Assembly (NCBI GenBank): GCA_022826645.1 | Contig: JAJDUM010000112.1 | Location: 123,422-187,421 of the forward strand | Source: Candidatus Poribacteria bacterium | GTDB taxonomy: Bacteria > Poribacteria > WGA-4E > PCPOR2b | DNA length: 64,000 bases | Direction of reading: 5' to 3' | Shown here: positions 45,538-54,944 of the stretch, in pieces | How the letters are laid out: the number at the start of each line of letters is the position of its first letter | Position numbering within the stretch: the stretch's first letter is position 1 | Translations under genes and position numbers: made by a program | The notes under the pieces: model-generated | Seen by the model: only the letters and a program-made list of their open reading frames with translations | Told to the model about the DNA's origin: nothing | The model's database searches: none

Positions 45538-47132
45538 AAATGAAAGCACTCCAACAGATCGAATCTGACCGGCAGAATGCACAGACAAGGCTAGATAGTC
45601 TAAAAAGTGCCTCTGAACGCAACAAAATGGGACAATACGCTACCCCTTTCTCCCTTGCACACGAAATTGTTGAATTTGTCAGAGATACATATTTTACCGA
45701 AACAGATCAGATTCGTTTCCTAGATCCGGCTGTGGGCACAGGAGTTTTTTTTTCGGCAATGCTTCATGCTTTCCCGAAAACGCGAATTGAAAATGCGGTT
45801 GGAATTGAACTTGACTCACAAATTACTTCAATCACTAAAAATTTATGGACAGCATGGGGACTGGACGTAGTTAAAGCAGATTTTGCACAATTACCTTTTC
45901 CAACCTCCCCTATGTTTAATTTGCATCTTGTCAATCCCCCTTATGTTCGACATCATCACCTCGATCCAGAGACAAAGCAGAATCTTCAAAAAAAAATCAA
46001 AGCCGCAGTCGGGCTCAACTTGAACGGCTTGGCGGGTCTGTACTGTTATTTTCTTTTGATAGCCCATCAATGGCTAGCCCAAGATGGGTTTGGCGTCTGG
46101 CTTATCCCTTCTGAGTTTATGGATGTCAAGTATGGAAAAGTTGTCAAACGCTATTTAATAGAACAGGTTTCCTTGCGGCATATACACCGTTTTGATGCAG
46201 AAGCACTGCAATTTGACGATGCCCTTGTTTCTTCAACCGTGCTAGTTTTTCAAAATCGTAAGCCCGAACAAGAAGGTGAGGTAACTTTTTCCCTAGGCGA
46301 TACCCTGAAGGCTCCGCGCACCTGTGCACGCATTTGTCAACGGCAGTTAGCACAGGTAAGCAAGTGGACCTCGCTTCCAAGTAAATCAATGCAGTATGCT
46401 GCGCGTGATGTTCATCAATTAAACAGAACAACAACGATTGGGGACCTTTTTGAAATCCGTCGGGGATTAGCAACCGGCGCGAATCCATTTTTTATTTTAT
46501 GCCGTGATGTTGCTGGTGATAAGGGTTTGCCCGAACAATTTCTACGGCCAATTTTGCCAAGTCCAAGATATCTGAAGAGTGAAAAAATATTCGCTGACCG
46601 TGACGGCTTCCCACTCGTTCAGCCATCTTTGGTATTGTTAGATTGTGATTTGGATGAGAGCGAGGTCGAAGCTTACCCGCCCCTAAAGGCTTACCTCGAT
46701 TGGGGTAAGTCCCAAGGGTTTGCTGACCGGTACATCGCCCGCCATCGACGGCCATGGTTTAAACAGGAAAATCGACCAGCAGCTCCTATTTTATGCAGCT
46801 ATATGTCTCGCACCAAGTCAGGTAATTCTGGGCTACGATTTTTTCAAAATTATTCGCAAGCAACTAGCTCAAATGTGTATCTAATGCTTTATCCGAATCA
46901 AGAGGTACAGCAGGCTTGCAAAAACAACGTGGACCTCCTCGCTCAGTTGTTCAATTTGCTGAAGCAAGCTAAGGATGAATATCTGCTTTATGAGGGACGA
47001 ACTTATGGGGGCGGACTTAACAAGATCGAACCCAAAGAACTCGCGCGAGTACCACTACCTGACGATCCACTACTACTACAAATTGCCGCCACGTCCAAGC
47101 AACTGTTCTTACTTGAAAGCGACCCGCCATGA
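45534..47132 (+). CDS. N6-adenine DNA methyltransferase paired with XamI-like nuclease
   Basis: This 532-residue class I SAM-dependent enzyme has motif I FLDPAVGTGVFFS then motif IV LHLVNPPYVRHHHL, i.e. NPPY in the order typical of gamma-type N6-adenine methylases. Later segments (YLKSEKIFADRDG) probably form the target-recognition part. A 9-T run (45745-45753) and a 9-A run (45988-45996) fall in the coding sequence. The gene overlaps the upstream nuclease and the downstream UbiA gene by 4 nt each. It should protect host DNA from the paired nuclease. Confidence 0.85.
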   Translation: MKMKALQQIESDRQNAQTRLDSLKSASERNKMGQYATPFSLAHEIVEFVRDTYFTETDQIRFLDPAVGTGVFFSAMLHAFPKTRIENAVGIELDSQITSITKNLWTAWGLDVVKADFAQLPFPTSPMFNLHLVNPPYVRHHHLDPETKQNLQKKIKAAVGLNLNGLAGLYCYFLLIAHQWLAQDGFGVWLIPSEFMDVKYGKVVKRYLIEQVSLRHIHRFDAEALQFDDALVSSTVLVFQNRKPEQEGEVTFSLGDTLKAPRTCARICQRQLAQVSKWTSLPSKSMQYAARDVHQLNRTTTIGDLFEIRRGLATGANPFFILCRDVAGDKGLPEQFLRPILPSPRYLKSEKIFADRDGFPLVQPSLVLLDCDLDESEVEAYPPLKAYLDWGKSQGFADRYIARHRRPWFKQENRPAAPILCSYMSRTKSGNSGLRFFQNYSQATSSNVYLMLYPNQEVQQACKNNVDLLAQLFNLLKQAKDEYLLYEGRTYGGGLNKIEPKELARVPLPDDPLLLQIAATSKQLFLLESDPP

Positions 47133-48049
47133 ATACATTAAAAGCCTACCTTGAATTAATCCGCTATCCCCTCTTCGCCATCCCGATTGCCGCGACGTTA
47201 CCCGGCGCACTGATCGCTTCAGAGGGACAGTGGAATTGGCGGGTTGGGCTAACTTTGGTAATCGCACTGCTTGGCTACTTCGCGGGCATGATGAAAAACG
47301 ACTACTTTCATCGCGAGCAGGATGCCCTTGTAAATCCCGACCGCCCGCTCCCGTCGCACCGACTCACACCTCGGCAAGTCCTGATCACGGCAAGTACGAC
47401 CTACATCATCTGCGTCATCTTGGGATTCACGCTCCACATTAAAGCAGGGCTTCTGGTGGTTGCCCTCGTGATGATTTCCCATTCATATAACGCCTTCTTC
47501 AAGGAACGTGGAATATTGGGAAGCATTAGCCTTCCGCTCGGTATCGGTCTGCTTAACGTGTTTGGCGCGCTCGCTGTAAGCGGGGCGGTGCCACGTTTGG
47601 TCTGGTATGCGTTTGCCGCTACGACGCTCTACGATTGTGGGACCCATATCATAACAACCTTCAAGGATATTGAACGGGATGAAAAACTCAGCATCACCAC
47701 CACGCCCCTGCAACTGGGCATTAAACCAGCCCTCGCTTGTGCCGCAGCATCGACCCTACTCTCCTTCATTGTCGCGGTGCTGCCCTACTGGCTTGAAGGG
47801 ATCAGCTGGCACTATACCCTATGGGTTGTCCTTGCGCTGCTCGCGACGAGCATTACCCGTCTGCCCCTTTACCTAAATCCGACCGAGAAAAACGGTTATC
47901 GCGCACTAAAGGGCTCAATGGTGGGTGCCATCATGTTTTTCCCCTGTCTCATCGGTGGCCAGATCTCCTTGTGGCGTTCCGCGCTTGTGATTTTGCCGTT
48001 GCTTCTTGTAACGTTGACCTTGTTAGAAGTGACGAAGCGGGAAGTGTAA
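47129..48049 (+). CDS. UbiA-family prenyltransferase
   Basis: This 306-residue membrane enzyme has about eight helices and the two aspartate-rich motifs: NDYFHREQDALVNPDRP (N-D-x-x-x-x-x-D type, Mg-binding) and KDIERDEKL. UbiA-type enzymes attach isoprenoid chains to aromatic or lipid acceptors, for example in quinone, chlorophyll or archaeal-type lipid synthesis. Which acceptor is used here is unclear. It overlaps the methyltransferase stop by 4 nt, so it is translationally linked to the RM genes, an odd arrangement. Confidence 0.85.
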   Translation: MNTLKAYLELIRYPLFAIPIAATLPGALIASEGQWNWRVGLTLVIALLGYFAGMMKNDYFHREQDALVNPDRPLPSHRLTPRQVLITASTTYIICVILGFTLHIKAGLLVVALVMISHSYNAFFKERGILGSISLPLGIGLLNVFGALAVSGAVPRLVWYAFAATTLYDCGTHIITTFKDIERDEKLSITTTPLQLGIKPALACAAASTLLSFIVAVLPYWLEGISWHYTLWVVLALLATSITRLPLYLNPTEKNGYRALKGSMVGAIMFFPCLIGGQISLWRSALVILPLLLVTLTLLEVTKREV

Positions 48050-48069
48050 TACTACATTGTCAGATAAAT

Positions 48070-48164
48070 GTAGCATAAACTGTATAAGGTTTCAGAACAT
48101 AACTCGGTAATTCTCTATCTTCCCAAGCCCGGTAGGTGCGGTTTGTAACCGCACCGGACATCGC
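48070..48164. repeat. Interspersed repeat, copy 1
   Basis: About 95 bp, closely matching 54308-54403. It contains GGTAGGTGCGGTTTGTAACC with an internal GTGCGGTT-AACCGCAC palindrome, and ends CACCGGACATCGC. It sits between the UbiA and HicB-like genes. Not coding. Confidence 0.7.
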
Positions 48165-48269
48165 AATGAAGGTGCTTATCATAATTTATATGACAGAGCA
48201 ATACATTATGCATTGTATTTGATGGAATTGACAATAGACATGCAAAATCCAGCAATACTGGAGAAACCA

Positions 48270-48527
48270 ATGGAAACTGATAACCCAAAACTCAAGAGGA
48301 AATTATTTCACCTTGATGTCCTTATTGAAAAACAGACAGACTGTTATACCGCTCACTGTTTGCAATTGGATTTGATCACTGATGGTGATACAAAGGCAGA
48401 AGCGGAAGCGATGATTGTTGATGCAATCTCTGAGCAAATTACTTTTGCGATTGAAAACAACTTGATGGACCATCTTTTTCAACCCGCTCCTCCGGCAGAG
48501 TGGCGAAAACTTTTATATAGCAATTAA
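48270..48527 (+). CDS. HicB-like small protein (orphan antitoxin type)
   Basis: This 85-residue protein starts at ATG 48270 (GGAG 6 nt upstream), rather than an upstream TTG/ATG. The fold follows HicB: LDVLIEKQTDCYTAHCLQLDLITDGDTKAEAEAMIVDAI (seen in parts). HicB antitoxins usually pair with HicA toxins, but no HicA-like ORF is beside it; the next gene is valS 27 bases on. It may be an orphan or have a non-antitoxin role. Confidence 0.55.
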   Translation: METDNPKLKRKLFHLDVLIEKQTDCYTAHCLQLDLITDGDTKAEAEAMIVDAISEQITFAIENNLMDHLFQPAPPAEWRKLLYSN

Positions 48528-48554
48528 ACATAAACAAGTTGAGGATTAAAACCT

Positions 48555-51191
48555 ATGACCGATATTCCAAAAACATATGCACCGCACGACATCGAAGAAA
48601 AATGGTACAAATTCTGGCGGGACAAGGATTATTTCCACGCTGCTGACACCTCCGATAAGCCTCCCTACTCGGTCGTAATCCCGCCGCCCAATATCACGGG
48701 AAGCCTACATATCGGGCACGCGCTCGATAACGCCTTACAGGATGTGCTAATCCGCTGGAGACGGATGCAAGGGTACAATGCGCTCTGGATGCCGGGGACA
48801 GACCATGCGGGAATCGTCACGGAAATCATCATGGAGAAGCAGCTCGCCGCGTGGGGGACAAGTCGTGAAGAACTCGGACGCGAAAAGTTCATCGAACGGA
48901 TGTGGAACTGGAAAGATGAGTCTCGCGGGACAATCATCGATCAACTGGAACAACTCGGCTGCTCCTGCGATTGGGAGCGCGAACGATTCACAATGGATGA
49001 AGGACTCTCCAAAGCGGTCCGCACCGCGTTTGTTCAACTCTACAACGATGGTTTGATCTATCGCGGAGAATACATGGTCAACTGGTGTCCAAACTGCCAA
49101 ACAGCAGTTTCCGACCTCGAAGTCGAGCCGGTTGAGATTGATGGAAACTTTTACCACATCAACTACCCGATAAAGGATTCAGACGCACTTGTTGAGATTG
49201 CGACAACGCGCCCGGAAACGATGCTCGGCGACACGGCAGTTGCTGTCCATCCAGAAGACACACGCTATCAGCACCTCATCGGCAAAACGGCGGTCTTACC
49301 GATCCTTGAACGCGAACTCCCTATCATCGCAGATGAGTATGTCGATCTGGAATTTGGCACAGGAGCATTGAAAGTCACACCCGCCCACGATCCAAACGAC
49401 TATGAAATCGGTCAACGGCACGAACTTGAGCAGGTCAACATCCTCAACCCGGATGGGAGTTTGAACGAAAATGCGGGCACGAAGTACCAAGGTATGGATC
49501 GATTTGAGTGTCGTAAGGTGTTGGTCGAAGATCTGCGCGAACAGGAATATCTAATCAGGATTGTACCGCACCCCCATGCAGTCGGACATCATGATCGGTG
49601 CAATCAGATTATCGAACCCTACATCTCGCCGCAGTGGTATCTGAACGTCAAACCGCTCGCGGAACGCTCACTCGAAGCCGCCAGACGTGGCGATGTGGTA
49701 TTTCTTCCGGAGCGTGAAACCAAACGGTTTTACCAATGGATGGAAAATATTGAACCGTGGCCCATCTCTCGGCAACGCTGGTGGGGTCATCAACTCCCAA
49801 TCTGGCACTGCGACGCTTGCGAAGAACTCACAGTAGCAGTAACCCCTCCCTCCCAATGCGCTCACTGTAACTCTAAGGAGATTTGGCAGGATGAGGAGGT
49901 GCTCGATACATGGTTCAGCTCTGGACTGTGGCCCTTCTCGACGATGGGTTGGCCCGATGAGACAGAAGCCCTCAAGACCTTCTACCCAACCTCTGTCCTC
50001 GTAACGGGTTGGGACATCCTCTTCTTTTGGGTGGCTCGGATGATTATGCTCGGGCTCCAGTGTATGGACGAAGTGCCGTTCCGGCATGTCTACCTCCACG
50101 CACTGGTTGCCGATGAGCATGGACAGAAGCAGAGCAAGTCAAAAGGTAACGCCATCGACCCGGTGCCAACCATCCACGAGTACGGTGCCGATGCGTTCCG
50201 CTTCGCGCTCGTGTTCTCCGCTGCACCGAACCCATATATCGCCTTGGCGGAATCCCAAATCGAGGCAGGGAAACGGTTCGCCAACAAAATCTGGAACGCA
50301 TCTCGCCTGTTACTGATGCACCTCGATGACTTTCAGCCCGGCCAACCGACGGATCTTACCCTGTGTGATCGGTGGATTCGCAGCCGCTTTAACACAACTG
50401 TGGAAACGGTGACAACCTGCCTTGAGGAGTTCCGGTTTAACGATGCAGCGCACACACTCTACGAATTTCTCTGGCACGAGTTCTGCGATTGGTATGTTGA
50501 ACTCATCAAGCAACGCCTCTACTATACCGACGATCCGACGGCGAAGCATACCGCACAAGCGGTTGCCTCTGAAATTCTCGAAGGCACAATGCGGATGCTG
50601 CACCCAATTATGCCGTTCATCACAGAAGAGATCTGGCAGCGCCTTCCCCACGAGGGCGAGAGCATCATGACCGCCCCTTGGCCCCAGCCACAAGCAGCTG
50701 AGACAGATCCAAAGGCGGAAGAGGCGATGCAGACAATCATGGACGTTATTGACGGTATCCGTAGCGTCCGCGGTGAGATGAATGTGCCACCCTCCAGCGA
50801 AGTTGAAATCCGTATTCAAGCTCCAAATCCGGAAACAGCTGAACTTCTCACCGAACATCTGGAGGAATATTTGCCAGCGTTCACGCGCTTCTCACAGATC
50901 TCTATCGCTGAACATCAGGAGAAGCCTGCTGCCGCCGCTGTAGCAGTGATTAGCGACAATGTGATCTACATCCCGCTTGCGGGAATTATCGATATTGAAA
51001 AAGAGACAGATCGTTTGCAGAAGCGGTTGAACAAGGTACTCAAAGAACTTACCGGTGCCCAAAAAACGCTGGACAATCCAAATTTCGTTGACCGCGCGCC
51101 GGAAGCCGTTGTTCAACAGAAACGCACCCGGCTCGCAGAACTTGAATCAGAACAAGAGAAACTCGCAACGAATCTGGAGATGTTAGGCTGA
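48555..51191 (+). CDS. valS: Valine--tRNA ligase
   Basis: This 878-residue class I synthetase charges tRNA(Val). The HIGH motif is in HIGHALDNALQDVLIRW; the KMSKS-type loop is KQSKSKGN. The editing (CP1) domain with TTRPETMLGDTAVAVHPED is typical of ValRS. The C terminus has a coiled coil (LQKRLNKVLKELTGAQKTL) that contacts tRNA. The length is standard. The gene is preceded by the HicB-like gene and may share its promoter. Confidence 0.97.
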   Translation: MTDIPKTYAPHDIEEKWYKFWRDKDYFHAADTSDKPPYSVVIPPPNITGSLHIGHALDNALQDVLIRWRRMQGYNALWMPGTDHAGIVTEIIMEKQLAAWGTSREELGREKFIERMWNWKDESRGTIIDQLEQLGCSCDWERERFTMDEGLSKAVRTAFVQLYNDGLIYRGEYMVNWCPNCQTAVSDLEVEPVEIDGNFYHINYPIKDSDALVEIATTRPETMLGDTAVAVHPEDTRYQHLIGKTAVLPILERELPIIADEYVDLEFGTGALKVTPAHDPNDYEIGQRHELEQVNILNPDGSLNENAGTKYQGMDRFECRKVLVEDLREQEYLIRIVPHPHAVGHHDRCNQIIEPYISPQWYLNVKPLAERSLEAARRGDVVFLPERETKRFYQWMENIEPWPISRQRWWGHQLPIWHCDACEELTVAVTPPSQCAHCNSKEIWQDEEVLDTWFSSGLWPFSTMGWPDETEALKTFYPTSVLVTGWDILFFWVARMIMLGLQCMDEVPFRHVYLHALVADEHGQKQSKSKGNAIDPVPTIHEYGADAFRFALVFSAAPNPYIALAESQIEAGKRFANKIWNASRLLLMHLDDFQPGQPTDLTLCDRWIRSRFNTTVETVTTCLEEFRFNDAAHTLYEFLWHEFCDWYVELIKQRLYYTDDPTAKHTAQAVASEILEGTMRMLHPIMPFITEEIWQRLPHEGESIMTAPWPQPQAAETDPKAEEAMQTIMDVIDGIRSVRGEMNVPPSSEVEIRIQAPNPETAELLTEHLEEYLPAFTRFSQISIAEHQEKPAAAAVAVISDNVIYIPLAGIIDIEKETDRLQKRLNKVLKELTGAQKTLDNPNFVDRAPEAVVQQKRTRLAELESEQEKLATNLEMLG

Positions 51192-51212
51192 GGCAACCGG
51201 AAGGGGTTAAGA

Positions 51213-52346
51213 TTGTCCGTTACAAAGCTAAACATTGTCGTGGTAGGCGCAGGGATTGTTGGCGCATCCATAGCCTATCATCTGTCGCGTTCCAAAGATG
51301 TTGCCGTGACCGTACTCGAGCGGGATGAACCGGGCGCTGGAGCATCGGGACACTCCTTTGCTTGGCTGAATTCCTTCGGCAAAGATCCCGTAAGCTACCA
51401 CCATTTCAACCGCCGATCAATGGACATCTGGGATCGATTCGCTCGGAGACTGGAGGGAGATCTCGACCTCCATTGGGGCGGCGAACTGCGATGGGAATAC
51501 ACGCCGGAACGCGCTGGGGCATTGCGTCAACGCATCGTGCAACTACAAGCATGGGGATATCCCATCCGGGTCATTCCGAGCGATCAACTCCGGGAACTTG
51601 AGCCCGGTCTCTCCCCCGGTCCCGTGCTGACCGCCTCCTTTTCGGAAATTGATGGGCGTGTAGACCCGCGCAGAGTGATTGAAGCCTGTCTACAGCGTGC
51701 GTGTGAGGCGGGAGCCGCTGTGCATACCCATACCCCAGTCACCGCACTATGCCTCGATGGTCGTGGAAAAATAGAGGCGGTCAGTACCTCTAACGGTGAG
51801 ATCAGCTGTGATGTAGTCGTGCTGGCGAACGGAACCGCCACAACGGAACTCGCCGCGACAGCCGGCGTTCACATCCCGCAACAGCACAGTCCCGGTGTAG
51901 TGATTCGCACCGATCCACAGCCGCCGGTACTCAAGAATGTCTCGGTGCTTCACCTACCACCCATCGACGAAGATCGACATGAAATCCACCTGCGCCAATC
52001 TGCCGATGGAACGCTTTACATCGGTCAAGGCTCACAGGAGAGTGTAGACCGCGACGACTCCCAAGCACACGCAGATGCCCTGTTGAATCGTGCTGCCCAT
52101 TACCTACCAGCCCTCGCCGGTGCACGAGCAATTCCAACGCCGGTGGGCTACCGTCCGATGCCAATTGATGAGTTACCGGTCATAGGATTTTGTGATGCAG
52201 CACCGGATCTATACATCGCTTTAATGCACAGTGGAGTCACATTAGCACCCCTCGTGGGAGAATTAGCAACGCTGGAAATTGTTGATAACGCCCGCGTCGA
52301 AATGCTTGCCCCCTACCGTCCAGAGCGATTCAGGTTCGCTAATTGA
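51213..52346 (+). CDS. FAD-dependent oxidoreductase (DadA-like)
   Basis: This 377-residue flavoprotein has an N-terminal FAD motif VVVGAGIVGASIAYHLS and AGASGHSFAWLNSFGK. The C-terminal part has TPVGYRPMPIDELPVIGF, as in amino-acid/amine oxidases of the DAO family. The substrate is unknown. The TTG start at 51213 is supported by GGAAGGGG 6 nt upstream. It follows valS by 21 bases. Confidence 0.85.
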   Translation: MSVTKLNIVVVGAGIVGASIAYHLSRSKDVAVTVLERDEPGAGASGHSFAWLNSFGKDPVSYHHFNRRSMDIWDRFARRLEGDLDLHWGGELRWEYTPERAGALRQRIVQLQAWGYPIRVIPSDQLRELEPGLSPGPVLTASFSEIDGRVDPRRVIEACLQRACEAGAAVHTHTPVTALCLDGRGKIEAVSTSNGEISCDVVVLANGTATTELAATAGVHIPQQHSPGVVIRTDPQPPVLKNVSVLHLPPIDEDRHEIHLRQSADGTLYIGQGSQESVDRDDSQAHADALLNRAAHYLPALAGARAIPTPVGYRPMPIDELPVIGFCDAAPDLYIALMHSGVTLAPLVGELATLEIVDNARVEMLAPYRPERFRFAN

Positions 52347-52435
52347 ATCTACACTAATATAACCTAAGTTGCTAGGACGTGTTGACATTTTGTTTTTGCT
52401 ACCGCGAGAAACGCTAAATCAATGGAAAAGATGCC

Positions 52436-52472
52436 AGAAACCGAGTTTTTTCTTCAAAACTCGGTTTCTTTT
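52436..52472 (+). terminator. Terminator-like hairpin in the 52347-52779 gap
   Basis: AGAAACCGAGTTTT (52436-52449) pairs with AAAACTCGGTTTCT (52456-52469) over 14 bp with a 6-base loop, then TTT. It is about 90 bases after the oxidoreductase stop. Confidence 0.7.
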
Positions 52473-52494
52473 CTCGGCTTTCCCGGTCAGAACC

Positions 52495-52552
52495 TGTAGG
52501 TCGAGATTCACATCTCGACACCAAACCGTCCATTTTGGAAAATCGACCTACA
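52495..52552. repeat. Palindromic element, GTAGGTCGA family
   Basis: TGTAGGTCGA (52495-52504) and TCGACCTACA (52543-52552) form a 10-bp inverted repeat; inside it lies GTCGAGAT...ATCTCGAC. The same GTAGGTCGA-type arms occur in the elements at 54843-54900 and 61473-61530. The rest of the 52347-52779 gap shows nothing coding. Confidence 0.65.
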
Positions 52553-52779
52553 AAAATGATACAATTGGCACAGGGATTATGGATTATTGGTTTGAATATG
52601 CTGGCTACTAGCAACTTGCGTTAATATAACCATCAGAATCCTTTTCGTGCAGATTCGCGTAGATTCGTGGATTCAGAACTGAGTAGTAAGAAAATAGAAT
52701 GTTTCAGCAGCCTCCGCCACATCGCTGACAGTTTGCTTCATTGACCATAAAAAATCATCACACTGAAAGAGGCTTAGAT

Positions 52780-53133
52780 ATGATTCAAGTGAAGGAACAG
52801 CTCGAACAATGCTTGGATAAATTTCGCGCGGACACCCTAACGGAGCAAGATCTACAACAGGTGTTGGCTAACATCACAGCGGCAAAACCCCAACGCCTGT
52901 TATATCTTCAAGCCGCAAATACGTCAGTCACCTCGACGGTTGAGGGTATGTCAATCGTGGATGGAGACGGTGTACATAACGGTCCCGACGACCCCGAAGA
53001 TTGGCCCTACCAGACCGTGCATGAAGCAATGCTCGACGGATGGCGCATCGTCAAGTTCCCCGAAATGACACTGATGTTAGTGGGGGAAAACGAAACGTAT
53101 GGACTCGGCTGCGAATTTGTCCTCGAAAAGTGA
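52780..53133 (+). CDS. Hypothetical protein
   Basis: This 117-residue protein starts at ATG 52780, with AAGAGG 7 nt upstream; the TTG at 52741 is not preferred. It has no recognised family. The sequence is helix plus beta with SIVDGDGVHNGPDDPEDWPY in the middle and no cysteine motif. It lies 41 bases before a PhyH gene, so the two may be one operon. Confidence 0.6.
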   Translation: MIQVKEQLEQCLDKFRADTLTEQDLQQVLANITAAKPQRLLYLQAANTSVTSTVEGMSIVDGDGVHNGPDDPEDWPYQTVHEAMLDGWRIVKFPEMTLMLVGENETYGLGCEFVLEK

Positions 53134-53174
53134 AGCCACAACCATAGCACTTCCACGAAAGGATTTTACCGATC

Positions 53175-54017
53175 ATGGATCAAACATACGATTGCGAACC
53201 GACGTTAACAGATCAACAGGTAATCGAATTTTGTCAGAAGGGGTTTATTATCCTCGAAGGCGTGGTGTCAGATGAAATTAACCGTCGCGTCTCAGATTTT
53301 ATGGATGAGCATTCCCATTTAGAACCGGTCGAAATCCTCGCTGAAGATTGGTTCGTCGAAGGTGTCCTCAAAAATCCGCAGGCAGCGGGTGCCGTGCGGT
53401 CACTGCTGGGAAAAAACTTCAAGCTGCCGATGATTATGAGTAACCACCGTGTCGAGTGCCCCAGAACCCTGAGTTGTGGTTGGCATCGTGACGGCGGTGC
53501 CATCGACGCAACACGACTCGAATTTTTGCAGGTGTTTTACTACCCCCAAGACACACCGAAAGAGATGGGACCGACCGAATTGGTGCCCAGCTCGCATTTG
53601 GTCCGCGCCAAACGTCGCTTCATGAGTCACTACGGCAACATCCGGATAGGGGTAAAGACCGCAGCGCCAGCAGGGTCAATTTTCATCACACACTACAGCA
53701 TCTGGCACCGCGCCACCTCCTCCACCGGCAGCGGGATCCGCAACCTGCTTAAATACAACTATTGGCGAACCGTGCCACCGCAACGTGATTGGGTGGTTGA
53801 CCCCTCTACTGACTTTATGCAGATGAAGTTTATGCCAGACGTTTCAGTGCTTGAAAAATGGTACGACTCCATCCACGTCGCACGACTGTTCCAGTGGTTG
53901 TGCGGTCTCGGCGACGATTTCGAGTTTAAGGGGGGCCAGTCTTGGCCCATCACCGGCGGCGGCGGCTACGATACGACCGAAGGCTTACCGCCCGGGCTGG
54001 GTTCTGTTGACATTTGA
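53175..54017 (+). CDS. Phytanoyl-CoA dioxygenase (PhyH) family protein
   Basis: This 280-residue Fe(II)/2-oxoglutarate enzyme has the facial triad: His 104 and Asp 106 in CGWHRDGG, and His 178 in SIWHRATSSTG. The N-terminal FCQKGFIILEGVVSDE is typical. PhyH enzymes hydroxylate small molecules; here the substrate is unknown. Paralogues of this family are abundant in poribacterial-type genomes (recalled, not checked). A second PhyH gene lies 930 bases on. Confidence 0.9.
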   Translation: MDQTYDCEPTLTDQQVIEFCQKGFIILEGVVSDEINRRVSDFMDEHSHLEPVEILAEDWFVEGVLKNPQAAGAVRSLLGKNFKLPMIMSNHRVECPRTLSCGWHRDGGAIDATRLEFLQVFYYPQDTPKEMGPTELVPSSHLVRAKRRFMSHYGNIRIGVKTAAPAGSIFITHYSIWHRATSSTGSGIRNLLKYNYWRTVPPQRDWVVDPSTDFMQMKFMPDVSVLEKWYDSIHVARLFQWLCGLGDDFEFKGGQSWPITGGGGYDTTEGLPPGLGSVDI

Positions 54018-54307
54018 ATAGCACGTAGGTTGGGTTGAACGGTTAAACAGGAAGTCCTATCAAGTCTAATAGAGGCTGGGTCGTTCAATAACATCTGTCG
54101 CTCATGTTAAGAATTAGTGCAACAGCACCCACTTGCCTCAAAAACCGTAGGCGGGGCATCTTGCCCCGCCCTTAACGCTTTCACCGTAATTGCCCTCTGT
54201 TTTTACATGAGCTACATCTGTTCATAGGTAGATAGAGTGAAACCCAGCGAAGTTTTTCATCGGAAAAACTCCCTTTCAAAAAATTATTTCATAAAAGTCG
54301 TCTTTTG

Positions 54308-54403
54308 TAGCACAATCTGTATGAGATTTCAGAAAATAATTCGGTAATTCTACATTTTTCCCCAGGACCGGTAGGTGCGGTTGGAAACCGCACCGGACAT
54401 CGC
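54308..54403. repeat. Interspersed repeat, copy 2
   Basis: Same family and orientation as 48070-48164; the core GGTAGGTGCGGTTGGAAACC and the tail CACCGGACATCGC match closely. Non-coding. Confidence 0.7.
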
Positions 54404-54717
54404 TCGGAAATTACCCAATTATAGTGAATTAGAGAAATAAGTAGACATTAATAGTAGTAGGCACACTCCGTGTGCCGTAACTCGGCGAGCAAGGTCCGTG
54501 ACTTGGTTCGCTCATCATGTCTAAGTAATTCTAAAATCTACCATAATAAATTAAACTTCATTTAGATTGTGATCCGAACTCGCAAACTAACGGTTCGCGC
54601 TACATTTGGCAGACTGACCGATGATTAAGCGTTTACCAATCCCAACTCGTCGAGGAGGCCGATAAATCGGCATTAGCAACACCGAGATGTCAACACGCCC
54701 TAGCTTGATACATATAG

Positions 54718-54920
54718 GACTTGCGCACTTGAACACTCAAAACTTTGTAGTTCGGTGATGAATCACCGCAGTACGCCATTTCCAACGCCCGATGAATCCC
54801 CGATTTATCGGGACAGGCGGGTAACTATAGTAAGGTCTTAGGTTTGTAGTAGCGCAATTCATTGCGCGTACGGACGGGCCATAAATCGACCTACTACAAA
54901 CTGAACTGCGTAACTCCTAA
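54718..54920. repeat. Repeat A, inverted partner of 61454-61660
   Basis: About 200 bp, matching the reverse complement of 61454-61660 in its outer parts. Its 58-bp core (54843-54900) is flanked by TTTGTAGTAG / CTACTACAAA and is identical to the core at 61473-61530 in the same + orientation, although the outer parts are inverted. Confidence 0.75.
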
Positions 54921-54944
54921 CATAATAAGAAGGAGCATTGACCA

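Larger units (their letters stand above)
54018..54944. repeat. Non-coding, repeat-rich stretch
   Basis: No credible gene is present. It holds a GGCGGGGCA...TGCCCCGCC hairpin at 54150-54170, the 54308-54403 interspersed repeat, a GGCACAC-TCC-GTGTGCC hairpin at 54460-54476, a GCCGAT-AA-ATCGGC palindrome near 54658-54671 and repeat A (54718-54920). It separates the two PhyH genes. Confidence 0.8.
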
